Of a stretch of 64,000 nt of DNA, positions 43,507 through 52,576 are shown piece by piece. Source of the DNA: Verrucomicrobiota bacterium (GTDB lineage: Bacteria; Verrucomicrobiota; Verrucomicrobiia; Opitutales; Opitutaceae); the NCBI GenBank assembly GCA_023428905.1, contig JAEYWP010000030.1, positions 62,001-126,000 on the forward strand, read 5' to 3'. Made by a program: the position numbers and the translations under genes. Within the stretch, counting starts at the first letter, position 1. Every line of letters starts with the position of its first letter. The notes beneath the pieces were generated by a model, which ran no database searches, was not told the DNA's origin, and saw nothing but the letters and a program-made list of their open reading frames with translations.

Positions 43507-44550
43507 TCAGTTGCGGCGCGCCTGGTCGAGGAGCGCGTTCTCCACGCGTGACCAGACTGTCCTGGCCGCGATCAAGGTCATTGCCTCCGGATGGTGGACC
43601 CGGAAATGCCACCCGACCGTGTCCGGATCCCGGTGGGCCAGGTCGCGCACGGCGTCGGGATAGGCATTCACCGTGTAGTGATTCGCCTGGTACGCGCCGG
43701 ACAGCTCCGGCCGGGCCACGGCGTAGAGGCCGACCACCGGCGTATCCTCGACCCGGGCGAGGTGGACGGCGGCGGTGTCCGGGCTGACCAGGACGGAGGC
43801 GTGGCGCAGGAGGATGCGGAGCTGGTCAAGGTCGGTCTTGCCGCAGAGGTTGAGTGCCCGCGGGCATTCGGTGAGGAAGGCGGTGGCGGCCGACTGTTCC
43901 GCAGGTGAGGTGCCGCCGGTCAGGACGACGGGCAGGGCGGGATTGGCGGAAAAACTGACAGCAAGTTCGCCATAACGGTGCGCGGGCCAGCAGCGCTCCG
44001 CCTTGCTGGTGCCGGTGTGCACCACCACATAGGGGCCCCGGAGGTTGAGGCCGCCCCAGAAGGCCTCCGCGGCAGGGGCGTCCAGGCGCGGCCAGGCGAC
44101 GGTCTGTCCAGCCGGGACACCGAGGCGCTGGACGAATTGAAAAAACCCGTCGAGCAGGTGTTCGTCGCGGCGGTCGATCGCCTCGGTGATGCACCACTGG
44201 TGCCCGTCACGCGCCCGTCGCCGGTCGAAACCGATGGTGCGCGGTGCGCGGATGCCGGCGTAGATCAGGTTGACGCGGGCGCTGGCCTGCATCGCGAGGA
44301 CGGTGTCGAAGCGCAAGGCGCGCAGCCGACGCCAGAGGCGCAGGTAGCCCACGGGACCGCGCGGTTTGTCCACCGGCAGGGCGGTGACGCCGGGCACCTG
44401 TTCGGCGACACGGGCAAAGCGCCGGTCGATCAGCCACGAAATCTGCGCCTGCGGCAGGTGGCGTCGCAACGCCGCCACCGCCGCCTGGGCGAGGACAACG
44501 TCGCCAAGCGCGGAAAGCCGGACCACCAGAATGCGGGACGCAGCATGCAA
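43507..44550 (-). CDS. GT9 heptosyltransferase family protein
   Basis: Family 9 glycosyltransferase of about 347 residues: ILVVRLSALGDVVLAQAAVA near the start, SWLIDRRFARV, LAMQASARVNL, VVVHTGTSKAERCWPAHRYGELA and SPDTAAVHLARVEDTPVVGLYA. No ATG fits the N-terminus; TTG 44550 is the best start, while the open frame continues into repeat sequence upstream. It is the third GT9-type protein in the window and likely acts in core oligosaccharide assembly. Its upstream region is full of short repeats. Confidence 0.85.
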   Translation of the reverse strand: MHAASRILVVRLSALGDVVLAQAAVAALRRHLPQAQISWLIDRRFARVAEQVPGVTALPVDKPRGPVGYLRLWRRLRALRFDTVLAMQASARVNLIYAGIRAPRTIGFDRRRARDGHQWCITEAIDRRDEHLLDGFFQFVQRLGVPAGQTVAWPRLDAPAAEAFWGGLNLRGPYVVVHTGTSKAERCWPAHRYGELAVSFSANPALPVVLTGGTSPAEQSAATAFLTECPRALNLCGKTDLDQLRILLRHASVLVSPDTAAVHLARVEDTPVVGLYAVARPELSGAYQANHYTVNAYPDAVRDLAHRDPDTVGWHFRVHHPEAMTLIAARTVWSRVENALLDQARRN

Positions 44551-44872
44551 AGGTTGCCTAGCGCTAGGGCCCAGCGGAGAGGTGGCAAGAGAAGAAGTGG
44601 CCGGCCGGCGCTGCCGGCCGGAATGACGAAGGACGGGCCGGCCGGCACGCCGGCCGGAATGACGAATGACGAAGCTCGAAGGACGAATGGGGGCGGGGGG
44701 CGGTGGACAATGACCAATGACCAATGACCAATGATGACCAGTGGAGACTTGCTCGCGGAGGGGGGCGGCGCGGTTTGGTAAATCACGAATCTCGAATCAC
44801 GAATCTCGAATCAGGAGCGTCTCCCATTTTCTGGTTTATTCCCGTCCCCGCGGCTGCCATAACGGCCTCTTC
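44551..44872. repeat. Repeat-rich intergenic region before serS
   Basis: A 322-bp gap with no gene. It contains GCCGGCCGG palindromic blocks followed by AATGACGAA (44602-44670, two near copies), a tandem ACCAATG heptamer repeat (about 44709-44733) and a CGAATCTCGAATCA tandem near 44785-44813. These low-complexity units look like dispersed intergenic repeats. Confidence 0.8.
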
Positions 44873-46141
44873 ATGCTCGATCCCAAGCTCCTCCGCGAAT
44901 CTCCCGACCTGGTCCGCGCCGCCATTGCCAAGAAGCACCTCGAGGTGGATCTCGATTCCGTGCTGGCCCTCGATGCGCTGTGGCGATCCCAGCTCCAGGA
45001 CGTGGAGCAGCTGCGTGCGCAGCAGAAGGCGGCCAATAACGAGATGGTGAAGCTGCCCAAGGGCTCGCCTGAATTTCTGGCCAAGGTGCAGGAGATGAAA
45101 GGCGTCTCCGCCCAGGTGAAGGAAAAGGAGACCCAGCAAAAGGAGACCGAGGAAAAATGGCGCCAGGCCATGCTGACGCTCCCGAACGTGCCCCACGCCT
45201 CCGTCCCGGAGGGTCGCACGCCGGAGGAGAACCAGGTGTATTCCACCCACGGCGATGTGAACGCTGTCTCCGCGAGCGCGAAGGCGCATTGGGAGATCCC
45301 GGGTTTTGACCGCCTCTTTGATTTTGGACGCGGCTCCAAAGTGACTGGTGCAGGCTTTCCCTTCTACGTGGGCGACGGCGCCCGCATTGTCCGCGCGCTG
45401 CTCCAGTTCTTCCTCGATGAAGGCGGCAAGGCCGGGTACCTGGAGGTCAACCCGCCGATCCTGGTCAATGCCGCCAGCGCCACCGCGACGGGCCAGCTGC
45501 CCGACAAGGAAGGGCAGATGTACGAAACCGTGCCCGACAAGTTTTACGCCGTGCCGACCGCCGAGGTGCCGCTGACCAATTTCTTCCGCGATGAAATCCT
45601 CGAGGAGTCCGTCCTGCCGGTCTACCGCTGCGCCTACACGCCCTGCTTCCGCCGCGAAGCCGGGAGCTACGGCAAGGACGTGCGCGGACTCAACCGCCTC
45701 CACCAATTCGACAAGGTGGAACTCCTCAAATGGGTCCACCCCGCGAGCAGCTACGACGAGTTGGACAAGCTGCGCAACGATGCGGAGCAACTCCTCCGTA
45801 AACTCGAACTGCCGTACCGCGTGCTCCTGATGTGCGGCGGTGACCTCGGCTTTTCCCAGACCAAGAAGTACGACCTCGAGGTCTGGTCCGCGGGGCAGAA
45901 ACGCTGGCTCGAGGTGTCGAGCTGCAGCAACTTCGAGGCGTTCCAGGCGCGCCGCGCCCAAATCCGCTTCCGCACCAAGGAAGGCAAGGTCGAGCTGGTG
46001 CACACACTCAACGGATCCGGCCTCGCCGTCCCGCGCGTCCTCGCCGCCCTTCTTGAAAATAACCTCCAGCCCGACGGGCGGGTAAGGATCCCGTCCGCGC
46101 TCGTGCCGTATTTCGGCAAGGATACCCTGTCCTTTCAGTAA
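44873..46141 (+). CDS. serS: Seryl-tRNA synthetase
   Basis: Class II aminoacyl-tRNA synthetase, 422 residues. The N-terminal coiled-coil arm (LRESPDLVRAAIAKKHLEVD to about residue 105) binds the long variable arm of tRNA-Ser. Motif 2 is FRREAGSYGKDVRGLNRLHQF-like (FRREAGSYGKDVRG), motif 3 is NGSGLAVPRVLAALLEN, and PTAEVPLTNF is the serine-site TxE segment. ATG 44873 begins MLDPKLLRE, the usual start. The upstream open frame crosses repeats and is rejected. Confidence 0.97.
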   Translation: MLDPKLLRESPDLVRAAIAKKHLEVDLDSVLALDALWRSQLQDVEQLRAQQKAANNEMVKLPKGSPEFLAKVQEMKGVSAQVKEKETQQKETEEKWRQAMLTLPNVPHASVPEGRTPEENQVYSTHGDVNAVSASAKAHWEIPGFDRLFDFGRGSKVTGAGFPFYVGDGARIVRALLQFFLDEGGKAGYLEVNPPILVNAASATATGQLPDKEGQMYETVPDKFYAVPTAEVPLTNFFRDEILEESVLPVYRCAYTPCFRREAGSYGKDVRGLNRLHQFDKVELLKWVHPASSYDELDKLRNDAEQLLRKLELPYRVLLMCGGDLGFSQTKKYDLEVWSAGQKRWLEVSSCSNFEAFQARRAQIRFRTKEGKVELVHTLNGSGLAVPRVLAALLENNLQPDGRVRIPSALVPYFGKDTLSFQ

Positions 46142-46149
46142 GCGGCCGT

Positions 46150-46602
46150 TCAGTCGCGACGGCGCGAGTCGATCACCAGGGTGACGGGACCGTCGTTGGT
46201 CAACGTCACCTGCATGTCCGCACCGAAGCGCCCGCGTGCGACCGGGAGTCCCAGAGCCGTCTCCATTTGCCCGAGAAACCGCTCGTAGAGCGGGACCGCC
46301 TCCTCCGGCCGCGCGGCGTCGCTGAAAGACGGCCGGGTGCCCTTGCGGGTGCTGCCAAAGAGGGTGAACTGGCTGATGACCAGGATCCCGCCGCCGACGT
46401 CGCGCACCGACCGGTTCATCAAACCGGCCTCGTCCGCAAAGATGCGCAGGCCGGCGCATTTTTCCGCCAGCCATCGCCCGTCTTCTTCGGTATCACCTTG
46501 GCCAATACCCAGGAGCAGGAGCAAACCCGGGCCGATCGCGCCCGCGGTCATTCCGTCAATGGCGACCGAGGCCGAACTAACGCGCTGGAGGACGACGCGC
46601 AC
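46150..46602 (-). CDS. dtd: D-aminoacyl-tRNA deacylase
   Basis: Removes D-amino acids from mischarged tRNAs. The 150 residues have MRVVLQRVSSASVAI, GLLLLLGIGQGDTEED, SQFTLFGSTRKGTRPSF (active-site loop) and DGPVTLVIDS with the Gly-Pro motif. GTG start at 46602 directly abuts the fabV stop (46603), so both are in one transcript. It is convergent with serS, 8 bp away. Confidence 0.95.
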   Translation of the reverse strand: MRVVLQRVSSASVAIDGMTAGAIGPGLLLLLGIGQGDTEEDGRWLAEKCAGLRIFADEAGLMNRSVRDVGGGILVISQFTLFGSTRKGTRPSFSDAARPEEAVPLYERFLGQMETALGLPVARGRFGADMQVTLTNDGPVTLVIDSRRRD

Positions 46603-47790
46603 TCAGGGCATCGGCACGTGCGGCTCGACCTCTGCATCGTAGTCGATTCCCGGCAGTCCGAAACCGAAGAGCTTGAGGAACTCCTCCCGGTAGCCGGCGA
46701 TGTCGGTCAGGCTTTCCAGATTCTCCGTCGTGACCTGGGGCCAGATGTCCATGACCGCCTTCTGCACGTCCGGCTTCATCTCCAGGTCGTCCACCCGCAC
46801 CCGGCCGCCTTCGTCAAAGCTGAGGGCGGAGCCGTTGTACATCTGGGTGGCGAAGAGGCGCTGGAGCTGTTCGATGCAGCCCTCGTGGGTGCCCTTTTCC
46901 TTCATCACCTTGTAGAGAATCGAGATGTAGAGGGGGACAACCGGGATGGCCGAGCTGGCCTGGGTGACGAGGGCCTTGTTCACGGAGATGAACGCGCGGC
47001 CGTAACCATGGGCCTTCAAGGTGGCGTCAATGCGGCGCGCGGCGCGCTCGAGATCGTTTTTCGCAAGTCCGATGGTGCCGTTCTTGTACACCGGCCACGT
47101 CACTTCCGGCCCGATATAGGAGTAGGCCACGCTGGTGGCACCGGGCGCGAGCGCACCGGCCTGGTCCAGCGCCTGGATCCACATTTCCCAATCTTCCCCG
47201 CCCATCACCGCGATCGTGTCGCTCACTTCGACCTCGCTCGCGGGATCGATCGTCACGTCACTGACGATCCCCTTGTCCGTATCCACCGTCTTGTTCGTGT
47301 AGGACGCGCCGACCGGCTTGAGGACGGACTTGTGCACGGCACCGGTGCGGGGATGCGTGCGGCGCGGAGAGGCGAGGGAATACACGATGAGGTCGACCTG
47401 ACCCATCTCCGCCTTGACCGCCTGCACCACCTGGCGCTTGGCCTCGTCGGAGAACGCGTCGCCGTTGAAATTGCCCGCATACAGTCCCGCCGCGCGCGCC
47501 GCCTGCGTGAACGCGATGCTGTTGTACCAGCCCGGTGTCGCCGGCCGCCCGTCCTCGGAGGGACGCTCGTAAAACACGCCGTAGGTGGCGGCGCCGGATC
47601 CGAAAGCAGCAGTGATGCGGGAGGCCAGCCCGTAGCCCGTCGAGGCGCCGAGCACGAGAACCTTCTTGGGACCGTCCTTGATCGGTCCCTTGGATTTCAC
47701 GTAGTCGATCTGCTCCTGAACGTTGGCCGCGCAGCCCTGCGGATGGGCGGTGACGCATACGAAGCCACGGACCTTGGGTTTAATAACCAT
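46603..47790 (-). CDS. fabV: Trans-2-enoyl-CoA/ACP reductase FabV
   Basis: NADH-dependent reductase of the last step of fatty acid elongation, 395 residues. N-terminal VIKPKVRGFVCVTAHPQGC, KVLVLGASTGYGLASRI, VYSLASPRRTHPRTG, the active-site Tyr-x8-Lys within PVYKNGTIGLAK and the C-terminal GFGLPGIDYDAEVEP. ATG 47790 (MVIKPKVRG) is the family start; the frame open to 47946 does not match upstream. Overlap-free junction with dtd suggests an operon. Confidence 0.95.
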   Translation of the reverse strand: MVIKPKVRGFVCVTAHPQGCAANVQEQIDYVKSKGPIKDGPKKVLVLGASTGYGLASRITAAFGSGAATYGVFYERPSEDGRPATPGWYNSIAFTQAARAAGLYAGNFNGDAFSDEAKRQVVQAVKAEMGQVDLIVYSLASPRRTHPRTGAVHKSVLKPVGASYTNKTVDTDKGIVSDVTIDPASEVEVSDTIAVMGGEDWEMWIQALDQAGALAPGATSVAYSYIGPEVTWPVYKNGTIGLAKNDLERAARRIDATLKAHGYGRAFISVNKALVTQASSAIPVVPLYISILYKVMKEKGTHEGCIEQLQRLFATQMYNGSALSFDEGGRVRVDDLEMKPDVQKAVMDIWPQVTTENLESLTDIAGYREEFLKLFGFGLPGIDYDAEVEPHVPMP

Positions 47791-47860
47791 CCCGACAGGC
47801 TTAAAAATGGCAGGCAGAGCGTCGAGAAAAGTTTTTGCCCCTCCACGGTTTGCGTCGCCC

Positions 47861-48430
47861 TCAGAGTCGGGCGGAAGCGACCAAGGGGCCCTTGGGGCGA
47901 CCCGTTCCGGCGGCTCGCTCGCGGGTGATCCGAAACTCGACCGCATTCACCAGGGGCTGGACAGGACTGAAGTCGACCCGCGCCGACCCCTGGGCGTCCG
48001 GTTGGAATACCCCGGCCCCGATGGCGTGGCCGGAACCGGCGTCCACCGCCCAGACCTGGTAGGCCGCGTCCTTCCCCGGGGGCGGCAGGCCGTCGACCAC
48101 CAGAAGGCCGTGTTGGGTGCTGGGGTTCCAGACCACCAGGCCAACGATGGGAGCGCCGGAGGGGGTGGTGACGGTGAGGCGGGCAATGCGAAGGAGCGAG
48201 AGGTCGGCCGTCTCCTGAAGCGACTCGCGCTGGCGTTGGAGCGAAACCCGCTCCGCCTCGAGTCGCTGCTGCAACCGCTGGGCCTCCGCATCCGCCAGCT
48301 CAACCTCGCGTTTGAAAATCAGGGCCTCACGGCGCACCCGCGTGTATGCGTAACCCAGGTACCCGGCGGTGCCGGCGAAAAGGAAAAGGAGAACGAGGCA
48401 GACGAGCAGGGTGCGTCGGGGGGACGGCAT
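47861..48430 (-). CDS. RskA-like anti-sigma-type membrane protein
   Basis: A 189-residue protein with one N-terminal membrane helix (LLVCLVLLFLFAGTAGYLGYA), a coiled coil (about residues 45-90, RREALIFKREVELADAEAQR onward) and a C-terminal domain resembling the extracytoplasmic part of anti-sigma-K factor RskA (KDAAYQVWAVDAGSGHAIGAG). There is no N-terminal zinc-binding anti-sigma domain, so sigma binding is not supported. ATG 48430 is preferred to 48472. Function unknown; it lies between fabV and the exosortase locus on the same strand. Confidence 0.7.
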   Translation of the reverse strand: MPSPRRTLLVCLVLLFLFAGTAGYLGYAYTRVRREALIFKREVELADAEAQRLQQRLEAERVSLQRQRESLQETADLSLLRIARLTVTTPSGAPIVGLVVWNPSTQHGLLVVDGLPPPGKDAAYQVWAVDAGSGHAIGAGVFQPDAQGSARVDFSPVQPLVNAVEFRITRERAAGTGRPKGPLVASARL

Positions 48431-48520
48431 CGGCAAATGCGGGTTTCCGGGGGAGGGCGCTACCCAAACCACCGGGCAGGCCTTCGCAAACGCCGGCCGG
48501 AAAAAACAGAAACGGCCGCC

Positions 48521-48613
48521 TCACAGGAGCGCCATGCCGAGGGCGCCCAACACCAGCAGGAGGGCAATCACGCTGAGGGTGAGGCGTTCCATGCGGGTGA
48601 GGCGGAAGAGCAT
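48521..48613 (-). CDS. Possible 30-residue hydrophobic peptide
   Basis: Reads MLFRLTRMERLTLSVIAL then a hydrophobic stretch ending ALGMALL. It would be a single membrane helix with a short basic N-terminus. It starts 5 bp after the exosortase stop on the same strand. I do not recognise it; such small membrane peptides are easily missed. Without conservation data this remains tentative. Confidence 0.35.
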   Translation of the reverse strand: MLFRLTRMERLTLSVIALLLVLGALGMALL

Positions 48614-48617
48614 GGCA

Positions 48618-50282
48618 CTAAAAAGCGGCCGTGACCCCCGGCTTCAATCCAAGATCCCGAAGGGCCTTTAAAAGCGCCGGCCCCAGCACATCCTGATCGA
48701 TCGCCTCCCACGCGCGGTTGCTTGAGACGCGGATGAACACCTGCTCGCCACCCCGGCGAAATCCGTAGTGCCAGGCTAATGACAGCAGGCGGGCGGGGGA
48801 TCCGACGCCTTCGTGTCGGACAGGATCGCTGTCATAGAGGTGCCAATACCAGACGTGCTGCGGATAACCCTCCAACTCGAACCGGCGGTACTCCGCATCG
48901 GGGAGTTGGGCACCGGCAAGCGGCGTCGCCACGCGGCGGTGTGCAGCGCGATCCTCCTGCCAACCGGAGCCCGGCCAGCACGCTTCGGGGGTGTGCGACG
49001 CCACCAGGCTGACCGGCGCCTGCCCGGGCACCCAGTACGCGGCATACACCGTCACCTGAACCAGACCCGCAGCATCGGCCCGCGTGTAGGTGCGCTCGAA
49101 CAGGTGGTCAGTCTGCAGCTGCGAAGAAAACCGGTACAAGTCCTCACGGGTGGTGACGTCCCAGCCGGGGAGTGAACCCGGCAGGATCTCGGCCAAGGCC
49201 GGAGGGGCTGGGCGCGTTGTGGGCGACGAACGGGTGGTGAGGGCAAAGACACCGATGAGGGCGGCCGTGGCGCATACGCTGGAAAGGAGCAGCGGTTGCG
49301 CGCGGGAGACCGGCCCGTGTGGCGCGGAGTGGAGCGCCGGCGGCGGGCCCTGGTCTCGCGCAGGGGCGGTCGGGCGGCGGTGCGTCCCCCCGGCCGCATT
49401 GAGAAAAAAGGCCATGGCCCCCAGGAGCGCCGCCGTTGCAATCAAAACGCCGTAACCGGTGAGGTCGTGCCAGCGTCCGCTGATGTCGACGCCAGCGTGC
49501 GCAAGCAGGGTGAGGAGGAGCGAACGCGCGAAGTTCATCAGCACCGCGAGGGGAGCAGCGGAAAGCAGGAGGAGTCCCCGGCGTGCCCAGCCGCGCACCA
49601 GCGTGGCGGAGAGGAAGAGGCCCACAAAAACGCAGGACACGAGGCTCCTGATCCCGCTGCACGCCTCCTCGATCCCCACGCTGACGCGGGGCAGGTCGAT
49701 CACGTTGCCACTGCGCACGGCGGCAATGCCGAGGAAATGCAGCGTGACGAGCACCCCTTCCGCCACTGCGGTCTGAAGCGACTGGCTCAGGCGTGCATAG
49801 GTCCCGGGCGGAAGGGGCGCACTGAGGGTCCACAGCAGGACCGCTGCGCAACTTTGCCAGTTGAACGGGAGACACCCCACGGTGGTCTGCGCGGAGGTGA
49901 GCAGGACGCCCCCGAGAAGAGCCGTGAGCGCGACCGCGAGTACGGCGTTCACCAGCGCATGGGACCAGTCGAGCGCCGCTGCATAGAGTCCGGCGATGCC
50001 CAGGCCCAGCACCGCGCACAGGAGAACCGCACCGCGCGCGAGCCGCAGGCGTGGGGTCGGGGAGAGAAAGCGGGCGGTGCCGCGGGTGCGCGCCTCAAAC
50101 AAGAGGGCCCCGAAGAAAAACGGGGTGAGGAGCCCATGCGAAAGTTCGGGATCCGTCGACCACTGCGGCCAGAGATGGAAAATCCACAACAGGAGCAAAA
50201 CGCCGACCACGCCCACCGACACGAGAAAGCTCGGTGCCAGCCGCAGGTCCGCGGGAGGGGGAGAGGACGTGTGCTCGCTCAT
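48618..50282 (-). CDS. Exosortase fused to EpsI domain
   Basis: A 554-residue membrane protein. Residues 1-300 are an exosortase/archaeosortase transpeptidase with several helices and the catalytic residues Cys208 (GIEEACSGIRSL), Arg253 (NFARSLLLTLL) and His272 (RWHDLTGYGV). The C-terminal part (about 330-554) is an EpsI-like domain with SHTPEACWPGSGW. Exosortases sort proteins with C-terminal PEP-CTERM-type signals and are linked to exopolysaccharide export. The gene's ATG overlaps the stop of the upstream TPR protein gene (ATGA). Confidence 0.9.
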   Translation of the reverse strand: MSEHTSSPPPADLRLAPSFLVSVGVVGVLLLLWIFHLWPQWSTDPELSHGLLTPFFFGALLFEARTRGTARFLSPTPRLRLARGAVLLCAVLGLGIAGLYAAALDWSHALVNAVLAVALTALLGGVLLTSAQTTVGCLPFNWQSCAAVLLWTLSAPLPPGTYARLSQSLQTAVAEGVLVTLHFLGIAAVRSGNVIDLPRVSVGIEEACSGIRSLVSCVFVGLFLSATLVRGWARRGLLLLSAAPLAVLMNFARSLLLTLLAHAGVDISGRWHDLTGYGVLIATAALLGAMAFFLNAAGGTHRRPTAPARDQGPPPALHSAPHGPVSRAQPLLLSSVCATAALIGVFALTTRSSPTTRPAPPALAEILPGSLPGWDVTTREDLYRFSSQLQTDHLFERTYTRADAAGLVQVTVYAAYWVPGQAPVSLVASHTPEACWPGSGWQEDRAAHRRVATPLAGAQLPDAEYRRFELEGYPQHVWYWHLYDSDPVRHEGVGSPARLLSLAWHYGFRRGGEQVFIRVSSNRAWEAIDQDVLGPALLKALRDLGLKPGVTAAF

Positions 50283-51775
50283 GGCTGCGCGGACGGGCTC
50301 TCGCGCGAACGCGGGCGGTAGTACCGCTCGAGCAGGGCATACGTGGTCTCCAGGGGAAGCGGTTGCAGGAGGGGCAGGTAGCTTTCGATGCGGACGGTGG
50401 CGCTGTCTCCGCGGAAAAACGATTCGGCGGCGGCGAGTGAGCGGATGTCGCTGCCGGAAATCCGCCGCAGGGCGTCAGCCGCCGTTCGAAAGCGCTCAAA
50501 ATCCTGGTTGGCGCCCGCTGCGCACAGCCAGGCGAGCCAGGTTCGATACGAGGCCGCCCTTCCGTCGCGCTGCTGCGCGGCGAACGCATCGAACGTTGCG
50601 GCGAAGACGGTGGTGTCCGGATGGGTGACAAAGAACGTGGCGAGGCCCTCGGCGAGCGGGTCCTCCACCGGCTTTGCGGTCAGTGTTTCGAGTTCGCTGC
50701 GGAGGAGTGATGACCATCCCAGGGCGTACAGGGCGCGCAGCCGCAGGGTGGCGATATCCCGCGCCGGAAGCTGCGGGTGCTGCACGTCCAGAAGCCGCAG
50801 GGCGTCGGCGGCACTCCCCGTTTCGATCAGGCGCCGCAGGCGATAATACGCGAGGTAGGGGAAACCGGGAGCCTCGGCCGTCACCAGGTCGCGCCGCGCA
50901 TCCCCATCCGGGCGGGCACTGCGTCGTTCCAACTCGAATACACGGTTCACCGGCCCGATGTCCGTTGCGGAGGCAAGCTCTTCCAGGCGGGCAGGATCGG
51001 GCTCGCGCCGCAGGGCGAACAGCAGGGCGGCGGCCCAGGCATTGCGCTGTTGGGGATCATGGATCAGAGCCTGGCGCGCCAGCTCGGCGATCCGGGTGAA
51101 ATCGCCCCGCCACAGCAGGGCTTCGTACCAGGCCGCGCGGGTGTCGGCGCGCCGGGCGGGATGGTCATGGAGGAGCCGCTCGTACACCGTGTCTGCCAGG
51201 CCCGGTTGGGTGGTCTGCGCGAGCCGGGCAAAGAGACGACCGAGGTCGTAGTTGGATGGGTCGCGCGTGTAGGCGATGGAAAGCGACATCATCGCCTCGT
51301 CCACCGCGCCGCGCCCCAGTGCGTCCTGGGCGCGCGCGGCGAAATACCGGCTTTGCACTTGATGAAAGCGCGACCACGCCGGTGGCCAGGCGACGTCGAG
51401 GTAGGTCAACGGGTACCCCCGCGTCCGCAGCGTGGCCCAGGCCCCTAACGTCAAAAGGAGGTAGCCGGCGAGCGCGCCCGTTCCAAGGACGCCAAAAAAG
51501 CGCCCCCAAAAAGGACGCACTCCGGGTGTGTCGACCGAGCACCACCACCGTCCCTGCGCGTCGCGTTTGAGCAGGGGGCAGACGTGGCGGAAGCGGCCTG
51601 GCCGGCGCAGCATGAGCGACGGCTCGCAGCCTGTCTGCATGGCGCGGCCCGAATCACTGGGAGTCTGGCACGGGCAGGGTCCGCGGCCCCGGGCGACCTG
51701 GAACCGCGTTTTGCGCACATTCCAGTAGATCAGGCTCCAGAGGAGATAGGCCGCATCGGCGATCCGTCCGAACAC
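50279..51775 (-). CDS. Cysteine-cluster membrane protein with TPR-like repeats
   Basis: A 498-residue protein with five cysteines near the N-terminus (Cys34, 36, 50, 66, 79: GPCPCQ, TGC, VCPLL, WWCSVD), a membrane helix near residues 95-115, and a long helical, TPR-like C-terminal region (ALGRGAVDEAMMSLSIAYT, DALRLLDVQHPQLPARDIAT). GTG start at 51775. I recall CPCQxPSDSG-type proteins from Opitutaceae exosortase loci, but the family has no known function. Translationally coupled to the exosortase gene, so a shared role in envelope protein sorting or export is likely. Confidence 0.75.
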   Translation of the reverse strand: MFGRIADAAYLLWSLIYWNVRKTRFQVARGRGPCPCQTPSDSGRAMQTGCEPSLMLRRPGRFRHVCPLLKRDAQGRWWCSVDTPGVRPFWGRFFGVLGTGALAGYLLLTLGAWATLRTRGYPLTYLDVAWPPAWSRFHQVQSRYFAARAQDALGRGAVDEAMMSLSIAYTRDPSNYDLGRLFARLAQTTQPGLADTVYERLLHDHPARRADTRAAWYEALLWRGDFTRIAELARQALIHDPQQRNAWAAALLFALRREPDPARLEELASATDIGPVNRVFELERRSARPDGDARRDLVTAEAPGFPYLAYYRLRRLIETGSAADALRLLDVQHPQLPARDIATLRLRALYALGWSSLLRSELETLTAKPVEDPLAEGLATFFVTHPDTTVFAATFDAFAAQQRDGRAASYRTWLAWLCAAGANQDFERFRTAADALRRISGSDIRSLAAAESFFRGDSATVRIESYLPLLQPLPLETTYALLERYYRPRSRESPSAQP

Positions 51776-51894
51776 GCAAAGAGCTTACGCTTCCCGCGAC
51801 TTCCCCAGCAATGTCATTTCCCGGGAGGGCAAAAAATGCGCAGCCGCGACTGGCGGCGGTTTCGAGCCGGGGTAGCGTGCGCGCCGTCACGCTT

Positions 51895-52488
51895 ATGAAA
51901 CTGCATTCCCTTCTGCGCATCGCCGCCCTTATGGCGGTCCTTGGCCTTGTTCCTGTTTCGGCGGCCACGGTGGGCCAGCCCGCGCCTCAGTTCTCCCTCC
52001 CCGACCTCAATGGCCAGACGGTCTCCCTGGAGGAGCACCGCGGCAAGGTCGTTGTTCTCGAATGGGTCAATCCGGAGTGCCCGTTTGTCGTCCGCCATTA
52101 CCGCTCTGGCAACATGCCAGCCCTGCAGCGTGAGATGCGCGAGCAGGGCGTGGTCTGGATCACCGTCAATTCCGGCTCACAGGGGGAGCAGGGGGATTAT
52201 GCCCCCGCCGCCGCGATGGACTGGATGAAGAAGGTGGAGGCGTCGCCCACCGCGTACCTGCGCGACACCGCCGGCGAGGTGGGGCGTCTCTACAAGGCGA
52301 AAACGACGCCGCACATGTACGTCATCGATCCCCAGGGCACGCTGGTGTACCAGGGTGCGATCGACAGCAACCGTCGCTCCCATGAGGGGGCGGAAAATTA
52401 CGTGCGTGCGGCCGTCACTGCGATCAAGGCGGGTACCGCCCCGGCCAAAACGAACACCGAACCCTACGGCTGCGGCATCAAATACTGA
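51895..52488 (+). CDS. Secreted redoxin/thioredoxin-family protein
   Basis: A 197-residue protein with a signal peptide (MKLHSLLRIAALMAVLGLVP, cleavage near VSA-AT) and an AhpC/TSA redoxin fold (GQPAPQFSLPDLNGQTVSLE). The cysteine is in NPECPFVVRHYR, the usual position of this family; a second conserved end motif is YGCGIKY. Likely exported and active in oxidising or protecting envelope proteins. ATG 51895. Confidence 0.88.
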   Translation: MKLHSLLRIAALMAVLGLVPVSAATVGQPAPQFSLPDLNGQTVSLEEHRGKVVVLEWVNPECPFVVRHYRSGNMPALQREMREQGVVWITVNSGSQGEQGDYAPAAAMDWMKKVEASPTAYLRDTAGEVGRLYKAKTTPHMYVIDPQGTLVYQGAIDSNRRSHEGAENYVRAAVTAIKAGTAPAKTNTEPYGCGIKY

Positions 52489-52511
52489 CCGAAGCGCCGG
52501 GGCCGCCGGGC

Positions 52512-52553
52512 TCCGGACGTGTGTGAGATAGCACCCGCCACACGATGTCCGGA
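52512..52553. other. Hairpin between convergent genes
   Basis: Stem TCCGGAC / GTCCGGA extended by GTGTG / CACAC lies between the redoxin stop and the dapF-like stop. No T-tract is present, so it is terminator-like only in position. Confidence 0.45.
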
Positions 52554-52576
52554 AACCCGTGGGGCCCGAGCGGACC

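Noticed and set aside
44709..44815. CRISPR-like tandem repeats
   Set aside because: Units are 7-14 bp and contiguous without unique spacers, unlike CRISPR; no cas genes exist in the window.
46267..47928. 553-codon open frame on the plus strand
   Set aside because: Antisense to dtd and fabV, both strongly supported.
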